Positions 27,088-34,721 of a stretch of DNA of 64,000 bases are shown piece after piece. Positions within the stretch are counted from its first letter, which is position 1, and the number at the start of each line of letters is the position of its first letter. This stretch comes from Algoriphagus oliviformis. Lineage in GTDB: Bacteria; Bacteroidota; Bacteroidia; Cytophagales; Cyclobacteriaceae. Both the position numbers and the translations under genes were made by a program. Below the pieces are notes generated by a model. It saw only the letters and a list, made by a program, of their open reading frames with translations. It was not told the DNA's origin and searched no databases. The stretch spans positions 434,001-498,000 of the forward strand of contig NZ_JAFKCT010000002.1 in assembly GCF_017254915.1 (NCBI RefSeq), given 5' to 3'.

Positions 27088-27199
27088 CCAAAGCAGGATT
27101 CAATTCGGTCAAAGGCGAAGGATCTGCTGTACAAACGAAGTACGCGAAACAAACGCACAACCGAAGTTGTTGGAAAATACGGCAACTAAAGCATAGCCT

Positions 27200-28225
27200 A
27201 TGCTTCGAAACGATTTGTTGATTTTTGACTCCAAGGGGATTTTTTGCCCTCCCGCGCAGGTTTATCTCGATCCCTGGAAGCCGGTAAAGCGGGCCATCAT
27301 CACCCATGGGCACTCTGACCACGCGAGGTTTGGACACCAGTACTACCTCACGCACCATTCCAATATTCCTATCCTCCGGCATCGTTTGGGCAATATTCGG
27401 GTTCAGGGAGTGGATTGGGGCCAGACGTTTTTGATCAATGGGGTAAGCTTTAGCCTCCAGCCTGCGGGACATATTGTGGGATCATCGCAGGTCAGGGTAG
27501 AGTATGGAGGGGAAGTGTGGGTCTTCACCGGCGACTACAAAAACGAGCCCGACGGAGTGGCGGAGCCTTATCGGCCGATCAAATGCGACACGATGATCAC
27601 CGAATGTACCTTTGGGATTCCGGCCTTTAAGTGGAAACCCCAGCATCAGGTTTTTGACGAGATCAATTCCTGGTGGCAAGGCAATAGGGAAGAAGGCAGG
27701 ACTTCGGTGTTGTTTGGCTATACTTTGGGCAAAGCGCAACGGATTTTGAAATACCTTGATCCCTCCATCGGGACGATCTACACCCATGGAGCGGTCGAGA
27801 ATATGACCGAAGTGCTCCGGCCTCAGTTGGAATTGCCCACTACCGTTTTGGTCACCAAGGACATACCAAAAAAAGAGCTGGCGGGCAACTTAGTCATCGC
27901 GCCGCCGTCGGCCCACGGGTCATCCTGGATGAGAAAGTTCGTGCCCTACGAGACCGCCACCTGCAGTGGCTGGATGGCTTTTCGGGGAGCGCGGGCAAGA
28001 AGGGCCACCGACCGGGGTTTTGTCCTCTCTGACCACTGTGACTGGAGCGGCCTGCTGGACAGCATCAGGTCCAGCGGGGCCGAGCGGGTGATTTGCACCC
28101 ATGGCTACACCGACATTTTCAGCCGATACCTGCGCGAGATAGGCTACGAGGCAAGCGTGGAAAACACGGGCTACGAAGGGGAAAAGGACGAATCTGAAAG
28201 CCAACTGCAAACCAACGGGGGATGA
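27200..28225 (+). CDS. ligase-associated DNA 3' exonuclease (metallo-beta-lactamase fold)
   Basis: 341 residues with the metallo-beta-lactamase / beta-CASP core: THGHSDHAR near residue 35 (the HxHxDH motif), HIVGSSQVRVEYGG with a metal His, FTGDYKNEPDG, and a late LSDHCDWSGLLD motif, ending in ICTHGYTDIFSRYLREIGYEA. It matches the exonuclease of bacterial Lhr/ligase operons, which processes DNA ends before sealing. It overlaps the ligase gene by 4 bases (ATGA). The 112-base gap after the PLP decarboxylase gene suggests its own promoter. Confidence 0.93.
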   Translation: MLRNDLLIFDSKGIFCPPAQVYLDPWKPVKRAIITHGHSDHARFGHQYYLTHHSNIPILRHRLGNIRVQGVDWGQTFLINGVSFSLQPAGHIVGSSQVRVEYGGEVWVFTGDYKNEPDGVAEPYRPIKCDTMITECTFGIPAFKWKPQHQVFDEINSWWQGNREEGRTSVLFGYTLGKAQRILKYLDPSIGTIYTHGAVENMTEVLRPQLELPTTVLVTKDIPKKELAGNLVIAPPSAHGSSWMRKFVPYETATCSGWMAFRGARARRATDRGFVLSDHCDWSGLLDSIRSSGAERVICTHGYTDIFSRYLREIGYEASVENTGYEGEKDESESQLQTNGG

Positions 28226-29820
28226 AGGCATTTGCGGATTTGGTAGAAATGCTGGACTCCACCAACAAAACCAGCCAGAAGGTAGCCGCTTTGGCGGACT
28301 ATTTTGCTCAGGCCGAGGATAGAGACAGGCTTTGGACGATCGCGATACTTTCCGGCAGAAGACCTCCTCGGCCGATCAACACCACACTGCTGAGGGAGTA
28401 CGCCGCGGAGCTCGCGGATATTCCGCTTTGGCTTTTTGAGGAAAGCTACCATATCGTAGGAGATCTTGCCGAGTCCATCGCCTTGATCGTCCCCACTAAT
28501 CGGGATGATTCGGGCAAGGAACTGTGGGAAGTATTAGGTGAGATCGTATTGCTCAAGGCGAAAACGGAGGGAGAGAAAAAAGCCTACGTCGTGGATATGT
28601 GGAGCCGCTTGGACTACTACTCGAGGTTTGTATTCACCAAATTCCTGACGGGATCCTTTCGCATCGGCATCAGCCAAAAATTGATGACCAGGGCGCTGTC
28701 GCAGGTGTCGGGAATCGGAGAGGATGAGTTGGCCTATCGACTCACGGGAGGCTGGGATCCACTGGGTACTACCTACCGTGAGCTTGTTTTTGGCCAAAAT
28801 GAACAAGCCCAAGTCTCCAAACCCTATCCGTTTTACCTCGCTTACGCTTTGGAAGGCGGTCTCGAGGAACTTGGGCCGGTTTCAGACTGGGCCATCGAAC
28901 ATAAATGGGACGGCATTCGCGGTCAGCTGATCCATAGAAAAGAGGAGGTTTTCCTTTGGTCGAGAGGGGAAGAGCTGGTCACGGGGAGCTATCCGGAGCT
29001 TTCGGAAGCCGGGAGCCATCTGCCGGATGGCACCGTGCTGGATGGGGAAATATTGCCTTTCAAAAACGGGCAAATAGGCCTCTTCAACGACCTTCAAACC
29101 CGGATCGGCAGGAAAACCGTGGGCAAGGCGATCTTGGCCAAAGTCCCGGTGGTCTTCAGGGCTTACGACCTGCTGGAATTTGGCGGCGAGGACATCCGGA
29201 ATCGCAGCTACCTGGAGCGCAGGCAACTTTTGGAAAGTCTGCTAGCTGAGCTGGGGCATCCTTCCCTGCAACTTTCCACCCGTTTTGAATTTGGGAGCTG
29301 GGAAGAAGTGGCCGAGGAGCGGGAGCTTTCCAGGGAGAAAAGGAGCGAAGGTCTGATGCTCAAGAGAACCGCTGCTCCCTACCGGCTGGGAAGGAAAAAG
29401 GGCGATTGGTGGAAATGGAAGACTTCTCCATTGACCATCGACGCCGTGCTGACCTATGCCATGCGTGGCCACGGCAGAAGGACCAACCTGTTTACCGACT
29501 ATACTTTTGCGCTGTGGCATACCAACGAGCAAGGGGAAAAGGAGCTGGTGACGGTAGCAAAGGCATATTCCGGACTGACGGACAGCGAGTTTGCCAAGGT
29601 GGACCAGATCGTCAAGCGCACGACTCGGGAGAGGTTTGGGCCGGTGCGCAGTGTGGAGCCCACCCTTGTGTTTGAGTTGGCCTTTGAAGGAGTCGCTTTC
29701 TCCAAGCGTCACAAAAGCGGTGTTGCCGTCCGGTTTCCGAGGATTTTGAGATGGCGTCAGGACAAAAAGATCGAGGAGGCAAACAGTTTGGAAGATCTTA
29801 AGTCTTTGATACCGGGCTAG
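28222..29820 (+). CDS. ATP-dependent DNA ligase (ligase-exonuclease operon type)
   Basis: A 532-residue ATP-dependent DNA ligase with three domains: N-terminal DNA-binding helices (1-205), an adenylation domain with motif I EHKWDGIR (Lys228), motif III VLDGEILPF, motif IV SEGLMLKRTAAPY and motif V WWKWK, and a C-terminal OB-fold ending PRILRWRQDK. It seals nicks after AMP transfer and acts in repair rather than replication, which in bacteria uses NAD-dependent LigA. It is coupled to the exonuclease gene. The DEXH helicase and PdeM-type endonuclease that usually accompany this pair are not next to it: the next gene is a convergent catalase. Confidence 0.95.
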   Translation: MKAFADLVEMLDSTNKTSQKVAALADYFAQAEDRDRLWTIAILSGRRPPRPINTTLLREYAAELADIPLWLFEESYHIVGDLAESIALIVPTNRDDSGKELWEVLGEIVLLKAKTEGEKKAYVVDMWSRLDYYSRFVFTKFLTGSFRIGISQKLMTRALSQVSGIGEDELAYRLTGGWDPLGTTYRELVFGQNEQAQVSKPYPFYLAYALEGGLEELGPVSDWAIEHKWDGIRGQLIHRKEEVFLWSRGEELVTGSYPELSEAGSHLPDGTVLDGEILPFKNGQIGLFNDLQTRIGRKTVGKAILAKVPVVFRAYDLLEFGGEDIRNRSYLERRQLLESLLAELGHPSLQLSTRFEFGSWEEVAEERELSREKRSEGLMLKRTAAPYRLGRKKGDWWKWKTSPLTIDAVLTYAMRGHGRRTNLFTDYTFALWHTNEQGEKELVTVAKAYSGLTDSEFAKVDQIVKRTTRERFGPVRSVEPTLVFELAFEGVAFSKRHKSGVAVRFPRILRWRQDKKIEEANSLEDLKSLIPG

Positions 29821-29855
29821 TGAAGGACATTATTCGAGAGCTGTCAAAAACAAAA

Positions 29856-29884
29856 TCGGGCGGAAGCTTGACGCTGCCGCCCGA
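29856..29884 (-). terminator. intrinsic terminator of the catalase gene
   Basis: On the minus strand, TCGGGCGG and CCGCCCGA form a perfect 8-bp stem, extended by an inner AGC/GCT pairing, and are followed by ATTTTGTTTTTG. It lies 8 bases beyond the catalase stop, between the convergent ligase and catalase genes. The stem alone could also slow transcription from the ligase side. Confidence 0.75.
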
Positions 29885-29891
29885 AGCGTCC

Positions 29892-32030
29892 CTAGACCGG
29901 GATTTTTTTGGCATCCTCCCTTTCCCATATCCTGTGCTTGGAGATCGCCTCGACGAAGGAGCTGGGGGCCTGGTCAAACAAGACTCCTTTCGGCTTGGCG
30001 TTTCTCGAGGCATAGGTCATGTCCCAAAGTGACCTTCCTGACCCGTCTACTGCGATAAACTTGTAGTGCCTATAGGATTCATCCAAAAATCGGATCGCCA
30101 GTGGTTCGTCCTTGAGCGTCTCCACACTTTCTGCTCCGTCCGGCACATATACTGCGTCAAACAAGACAGAAGACGTAGTCACCAGACTATGGTCAACTTT
30201 GATCGTCTTTCCGCCTGAAGCCGTGATGGATCCTCCATTTTTGCTGATGATTTTCGAGTCTGCCCCGGCGCTATTGAATGCTTTTTGGAATTTTTCTACA
30301 GCATCGGAATCTACCCCATCTGCAGCCAAAATAGCAATCACCCTGCCCTGTATGCCTTTGCCCGGAGAGGCCATCAGGCTCAGTTTCTCTGATTTTTGGA
30401 TTTTCGATTTCACCGTTGTCGGCTGGTAGTCTTGCGGGTTGGCATCAGCTCCGTAGCTGTGGTTGAGGGGTTTTTCCGGAGTCTTGATCTCTTTGATCCC
30501 CAGTCCCTCGGCCACATTTTTGGCCAGCTCTTTATTGACGTAGGAGAGCATTCCCACCATTCTTTCCCTGATTTTCTCATCGGTCACCTTCCCCAGCTCA
30601 AACCTCAAGGCTTCGATGATGTGCCGCTGCTCCAGAGCAGTCTGGCTCTCGTAAAAGAGCTTTGCCTGGCTGAAGTGATCGAGAAAGCTCTTACTTCTTT
30701 TACGGATTTTGTAGCCTTCGATCCTTTCATGATGCGATACAAATCCGCCGTCGGCCATCGCAGCCTGATAAGGACAGCCTCCATTTCCTTGGTTGGGGTG
30801 GTAGCCCCCCTTGCCTTTGTTGATGGTCAGCCGCATCGATCCTCCCCGCTGGTTGTTGTGCACGGGGACGATGGGGCGGTTGATGGGGATTTCAGCAAAG
30901 TTCGGCCCCCCCAAGCGAGAAAGCTGGGTATCTGTGTAGGAAAACAAACGGCCTTGGAGGAGTGGATCGTTGGTGAAGTCTATTCCAGGCACCAGGTGGC
31001 CTGGGTGAAAAGCAATCTGCTCGGTTTCTGCGAAAAAGTTGTCCGGATTGCGGTTGAGCACCATTTTTCCGAGTATCTGAACCTGTACCAGCTCTTCGGG
31101 GATAAGCTTGGTGGGGTCGAGTAAGTCAAAGTCAAACTTGTGCTCGTCCTCTTCCCGGACTACCTGTACGCCAAATTCCCATTCCGGAAAGTTGCCGCTT
31201 TCGATGGCATTCCAGAGATCCCGTCGGTGAAAATCAGGATCTTGCCCTGAAATCTTTTGGGCTTCCTCCCAAGTCACCGAGTGGGTCCCCAACTTGGGCT
31301 TCCAGTGGAATTTGACGAAGGAGGATTTGCCCTTGGCATTCACAAACCGAAAGGTGTGGACGCCAAAACCTTCCATCATTGCCAAGCTTCGTGGCAAAGC
31401 CCTGTCACTCATCGCCCACATGATCATGTGCATGCTCTCGGGCATCAATGAAATGAAGTCCCAAAAAGTATTATGGGCGGAAGCTGCCTGTGGAATTTCG
31501 TTGTCTTGCTCGGGCTTGACGGCATGGATCAGATCGGGGAATTTCATCGCGTCTTGGATGAAAAAGACCGGCATGTTGTTACCGACCAAGTCATAGTTGC
31601 CCTCATCGGTGTAAAACTTTACGGCGAAGCCCCTTACATCCCTGGCCAGATCGGTGGATCCCCTGAATCCTGCCACGGTGCTGAAGCGAGCGAAAACCGG
31701 GGTTCGTTTTCCTTTCTCTCCGAGGAAGGAGGCTTTTGTCAGTTCGGAAAAGTCGCCGTAGCTCTCAAAATAACCATGCGCACCTTCGCCTCTGGCGTGG
31801 ACGATTCGCTCCGGAATGCGCTCGTGGTCGAAGTGGGTCATTTTCTCGCGAAACTGAAAATCCTCCAAAAGTGTCGGGCCTCTTTCCCCGGCAAGGAGGG
31901 AGTTTTGGTCATCGTTGATTCCCACGCCTTGGTTGTTGGTCATCATTTCGCCGCTACCATCTTCGGTGTTTACATGGAGATCTTGGATTTTCTCGTTCTT
32001 AGGCTCTTTTTGAGATTTCTTGTCTTTCAT
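29892..32030 (-). CDS. katE: large-subunit monofunctional catalase (HPII type)
   Basis: 712 residues, the length of clade 2 catalases such as E. coli HPII. The active-site His78 is in ERIVHARGEGAHGYFE, the catalytic Asn follows in the VGNNMPVFFIQDA block, and the haem-ligand Tyr is in the GRLFSYTDTQLSRLG motif. The C-terminal 150 residues (GRVIAILAADGVDSDAVEKF onward) are the DJ-1/PfpI-like flavodoxin domain unique to this clade. It breaks down hydrogen peroxide in the cytoplasm, usually in stationary phase. The N-terminal 30 residues are highly charged. It has its own terminator and a 343-base upstream stretch, so it is monocistronic. Confidence 0.97.
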   Translation of the reverse strand: MKDKKSQKEPKNEKIQDLHVNTEDGSGEMMTNNQGVGINDDQNSLLAGERGPTLLEDFQFREKMTHFDHERIPERIVHARGEGAHGYFESYGDFSELTKASFLGEKGKRTPVFARFSTVAGFRGSTDLARDVRGFAVKFYTDEGNYDLVGNNMPVFFIQDAMKFPDLIHAVKPEQDNEIPQAASAHNTFWDFISLMPESMHMIMWAMSDRALPRSLAMMEGFGVHTFRFVNAKGKSSFVKFHWKPKLGTHSVTWEEAQKISGQDPDFHRRDLWNAIESGNFPEWEFGVQVVREEDEHKFDFDLLDPTKLIPEELVQVQILGKMVLNRNPDNFFAETEQIAFHPGHLVPGIDFTNDPLLQGRLFSYTDTQLSRLGGPNFAEIPINRPIVPVHNNQRGGSMRLTINKGKGGYHPNQGNGGCPYQAAMADGGFVSHHERIEGYKIRKRSKSFLDHFSQAKLFYESQTALEQRHIIEALRFELGKVTDEKIRERMVGMLSYVNKELAKNVAEGLGIKEIKTPEKPLNHSYGADANPQDYQPTTVKSKIQKSEKLSLMASPGKGIQGRVIAILAADGVDSDAVEKFQKAFNSAGADSKIISKNGGSITASGGKTIKVDHSLVTTSSVLFDAVYVPDGAESVETLKDEPLAIRFLDESYRHYKFIAVDGSGRSLWDMTYASRNAKPKGVLFDQAPSSFVEAISKHRIWEREDAKKIPV

Positions 32031-32373
32031 GATGGGATTTGTTTAGTGGTTGGCAGTCAGCCGTTCCAATAACATTCCATACCATTTAGGAGTCTTGAAA
32101 AAAGAGAGGTAAAGGAGCCAGGGGAGATCCCTGCTTTGGTAGACTAGCGTTCAGATAGACTAAGAAAACTGCTTCCAGAGGAACTACAGGGAGTTTTTGG
32201 GCTTGATAACATCGCTCGGCAAAAAGCTTGGCGGAGCACATTTTCTGTTGTGGCTATTTCTGGCTGAATGTCCTTTGCGCAGGCGACGGCCCACCCGATG
32301 TCCCATACAATCCACACTCTGTACAAAAACAGAAAGCATCCGACAATTGAGAGAAAGAAGGGTGAAAATAGCC
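32031..32373. other. intergenic stretch upstream of katE
   Basis: This 343-base stretch holds the katE leader on the minus strand. Short open frames exist on both strands but encode no recognisable protein and lack codon bias. I see no clear TAnnTTTG promoter, repeat or RNA gene. Confidence 0.4.
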
Positions 32374-32718
32374 TTAGGCGGCTGTCCTTCTCCTGTCTCC
32401 AGCGTTCCTCTCGAGGAAATAGACCAAATCATGGAGATTGCTTGAAGTAGTTCTAGAGTAGACTGTCTTGGCGTTCCCAGACCGAAATTCAAGCTTGAGC
32501 GAGTAGATTTTTCCCAGACCGGGCAGCTTGAAGCTTGTCAGTCTCCATCCTTTCAGGTCGGTATCGACATTGATGAGGAGTGTCTTCAGGGGATGCCAGA
32601 TTTTCACGTTCCTACCCAGACGGGTAATGCATTTGCTTGTTTTGGAGTCTAGGGTTAAAACGAGTGAGAGAAGGGATGCGAAAAGCATAAAGGAGCAAAG
32701 TGCCGCGAAAAAAATCAT
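32374..32718 (-). CDS. hypothetical small membrane-anchored protein
   Basis: 114 residues from the ATG at 32718; the frame extends upstream to a TTG at 32784. The first 22 residues are strongly hydrophobic (MIFFAALCSFMLFASLLSLVL), and the remainder is mixed and basic (SKCITRLGRNVKIWHPLKTLLINV...LHDLVYFLERN), compatible with a single-pass membrane protein with a small cytoplasmic or periplasmic domain. I recognise no family. No good ribosome-binding site is visible. It may be spurious; the alternation of hydrophobic and polar residues after the membrane segment is the main reason to keep it. Confidence 0.35.
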   Translation of the reverse strand: MIFFAALCSFMLFASLLSLVLTLDSKTSKCITRLGRNVKIWHPLKTLLINVDTDLKGWRLTSFKLPGLGKIYSLKLEFRSGNAKTVYSRTTSSNLHDLVYFLERNAGDRRRTAA

Positions 32719-33441
32719 GTGTAACAGTAAAAAGGTTTTAAAACAAAATATGAGTCGCAGCCGAAAGCCAGCAAGACAGACCAAAAACAGGGTAGATCGC
32801 TAATTGAAAAAAAGAAGGCGTTGGAATTCCATCCGAAAATCCGTGCCTCTAGTCTTCAGAAAACACTTTCAAATCCTGAAGGCTGACTTTTAAACGTACC
32901 GAGGTATGGAATTCTTCGAAAAACCGACAGTTTTTTTTGAGCGGTTTCTGAGGCATATCTTGGGAAGTTGTTATCAGTTTTCTGGCTATAATGTTGTTTG
33001 AATTTAAAAATATGGAATTCCTATTCATAAAATTGCATAAAAAATTTTTTAAATTGGATTTTCGCCTCTGACGAAAGGCTGTTTTTCTTCTAAATCCCCG
33101 CTCATCGGAGCGTTTGGAATTCTCTCAGGACATCATCATATACCTAAAGCCAGATTTTTGGTGATGGTATCGTTCCGCTTTCATGTTTGACTTTGGCTCA
33201 CCTGCGAAAGGCGGGGTTGGGATGGATTACATAAAGGTGCCTTTCGAACGCACTTCCGCTACGAGTGGTAACACAAACCAGGAAAGCGCTGTCGGAAAAA
33301 GGTGGAAGTTGGTACTTTACCACACTAGGCCATTCCAAGGGGTTTCTGGTAGTCCGAGTATGCTAGACGGATTTTGAAGCCTGGAAAACCAGAAGACAGC
33401 GCTTCTTCTCGCTAAGCAAATCACTGAAACATAGCTAGATT
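32719..33441. other. AT-rich intergenic region without a recognisable gene
   Basis: About 720 bases, with A/T runs around 32930-33060 and no frame that looks coding; a 64-codon frame at 33183-33377 has an unnatural composition. Four copies of GGAATTC lie in its left half, listed separately. The right part should contain the promoter of the response regulator gene at 33442. No tRNA or small-RNA structure was recognised. Confidence 0.4.
32823..33122. repeat. four spaced GGAATTC motifs
   Basis: GGAATTC occurs at 32823-32829, 32908-32914, 33014-33020 and 33116-33122, at spacings of 85, 106 and 102 bases. Three of the four have a T two bases before the motif (TATGGAATTC twice, TTTGGAATTC, and GTTGGAATTC). 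By chance GAATTC should appear about once per 4 kb, so four in 300 bases is notable. Function unknown. Confidence 0.4.
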
Positions 33442-33861
33442 ATGTGTCGCAGGAAACTGAAAGTACTATTGGTTGATGATGACCAGGTTATGAACTTTGT
33501 CAACAAGAGGATGCTTGAAAAATCGGGCCATGCCGACACTATTGAAGTTGGGCTAGGGGGTAGGATGGGTTTGGAATTGCTCGCCAATAAACAGCAAAAG
33601 GGGGAAAGGTTTCCGGACTTGATCATGCTAGACCTGAACATGCCGGAAATAAACGGCTGGGAATTTTTGGACGAATACAGGAAGTTTTCCCCGCAGGTGA
33701 AGTCTAAAACCCTGTTGGTCATGCTCACCAGCAGCTTGGATCCAGATGATTTTTCCTCAGCAATGAACCGAAGCGAGGTGGACGAGTACTACGTCAAACC
33801 CTTGGAGATGAGTGTGATCGAGGACCTCGTGGCGAAATGCCAGGCCAAATCCGATCAATAG
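33442..33861 (+). CDS. single-domain response regulator
   Basis: A 139-residue stand-alone receiver domain: acidic pocket VDDDQ (11-15), phosphoacceptor Asp64 in LIMLDLNMPEINGWEFL, Thr/Ser switch MLTSS (95-99), and Lys119 in YYVKPL. No output domain is present, so it works through protein contact, as CheY-like regulators of phosphorelays do. It is 27 bases from the convergent LytTR regulator and close to the histidine kinase gene, which is the probable partner. Confidence 0.93.
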   Translation: MCRRKLKVLLVDDDQVMNFVNKRMLEKSGHADTIEVGLGGRMGLELLANKQQKGERFPDLIMLDLNMPEINGWEFLDEYRKFSPQVKSKTLLVMLTSSLDPDDFSSAMNRSEVDEYYVKPLEMSVIEDLVAKCQAKSDQ

Positions 33862-33888
33862 AATGGTTTTGCCCTCTGGAGCGATCTG

Positions 33889-34647
33889 CTAGTTGTTGAT
33901 TTTATTGACCCTATTGATCAGGTCTTTGTAATAGTTTCTTCCTATTGGGATTTCCGAGTCCTCGATTTTGATGATGTCATGATTGAAGGCCTCAATCTTC
34001 TCCAAGTTGACGATGAATGACTTGTGAACCCTCACGAACTCATTCTCGTCCAGTTTGCCCATGATTTCCTTTACGGTATTCCGCAGGGTATATTGCTTGC
34101 CCCCCACATTCAGATGGGTATAGGTGCCTTCTGCCTTGATCCAAAGAATATCCACACTTTTGATTTTTTTGAGCCACCCGTTGTCCCTGATGAAAATTTC
34201 GTTCATGTGTGGCTTGGTGTCAGCCAAACTTGTCTGGGTTCTTTCTGATTTTTTGCGCTTGGTCTTGTAGTTCGAAATCGCCAGCTCCACCGTGGTGATT
34301 AGAGACTCTTTGGTGAAGGGCTTGACGATAAATCCGTCAGGCTCTAAATACTTGACCCGGGAAATGACTTCTTTGCCGGAGGCCGAGGTGATAAATACCA
34401 GTGGCAGCTGAAAATCCCTTCTCAGCTCCTCTGCCAGCTCTATTCCGGTCTTCTTTCCCTTGAGTTTGATGTCTATCAACACCAAATCCGGGGAGGATTC
34501 CATCATGTTTTCGCCTGCCTCCTCCGCGGACTCATAGATTCCCAAAACTTCGTATCCATTCAATTTGAGCAGTTCGCTGATGTTTTCGGACAGGTTTGCA
34601 TTGTCCTCGACCAGCAGCACTTTTGTTTTCAGACTCTTAGCTTTCAT
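33889..34647 (-). CDS. LytTR-family response regulator
   Basis: 252 residues: receiver domain (1-125) with Asp59 in LVLIDIKLKGKKTGIEL, Ser/Thr in FITSAS and Lys109 in FIVKPF, a basic linker, then a LytTR DNA-binding domain (about 150-250) with WIKAEGTYTHLNVGGKQYTLRNTVKEI and FVRVHKSFIVNLEKIE. It is divergently transcribed from the histidine kinase gene across a 74-base gap. LytTR regulators in this phylum often control surface or stress functions; its targets cannot be read here. Confidence 0.94.
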   Translation of the reverse strand: MKAKSLKTKVLLVEDNANLSENISELLKLNGYEVLGIYESAEEAGENMMESSPDLVLIDIKLKGKKTGIELAEELRRDFQLPLVFITSASGKEVISRVKYLEPDGFIVKPFTKESLITTVELAISNYKTKRKKSERTQTSLADTKPHMNEIFIRDNGWLKKIKSVDILWIKAEGTYTHLNVGGKQYTLRNTVKEIMGKLDENEFVRVHKSFIVNLEKIEAFNHDIIKIEDSEIPIGRNYYKDLINRVNKINN

Positions 34648-34721
34648 GAATTGGCGTTTCCGAAATGGTTTATTTGATTAAATTAGTTGTCCTCTACTAA
34701 AAAAGTAAAAAAAAACGATAG

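Noticed and set aside
32184..32492. 102-codon minus-strand frame near katE
   Set aside because: Basic, low-complexity translation lacking structural pattern, overlapping the better small membrane-protein candidate.
33183..33377. 64-codon open frame upstream of the response regulator gene
   Set aside because: Composition is unlike real proteins, with no ribosome-binding site or known motif; treated as intergenic.
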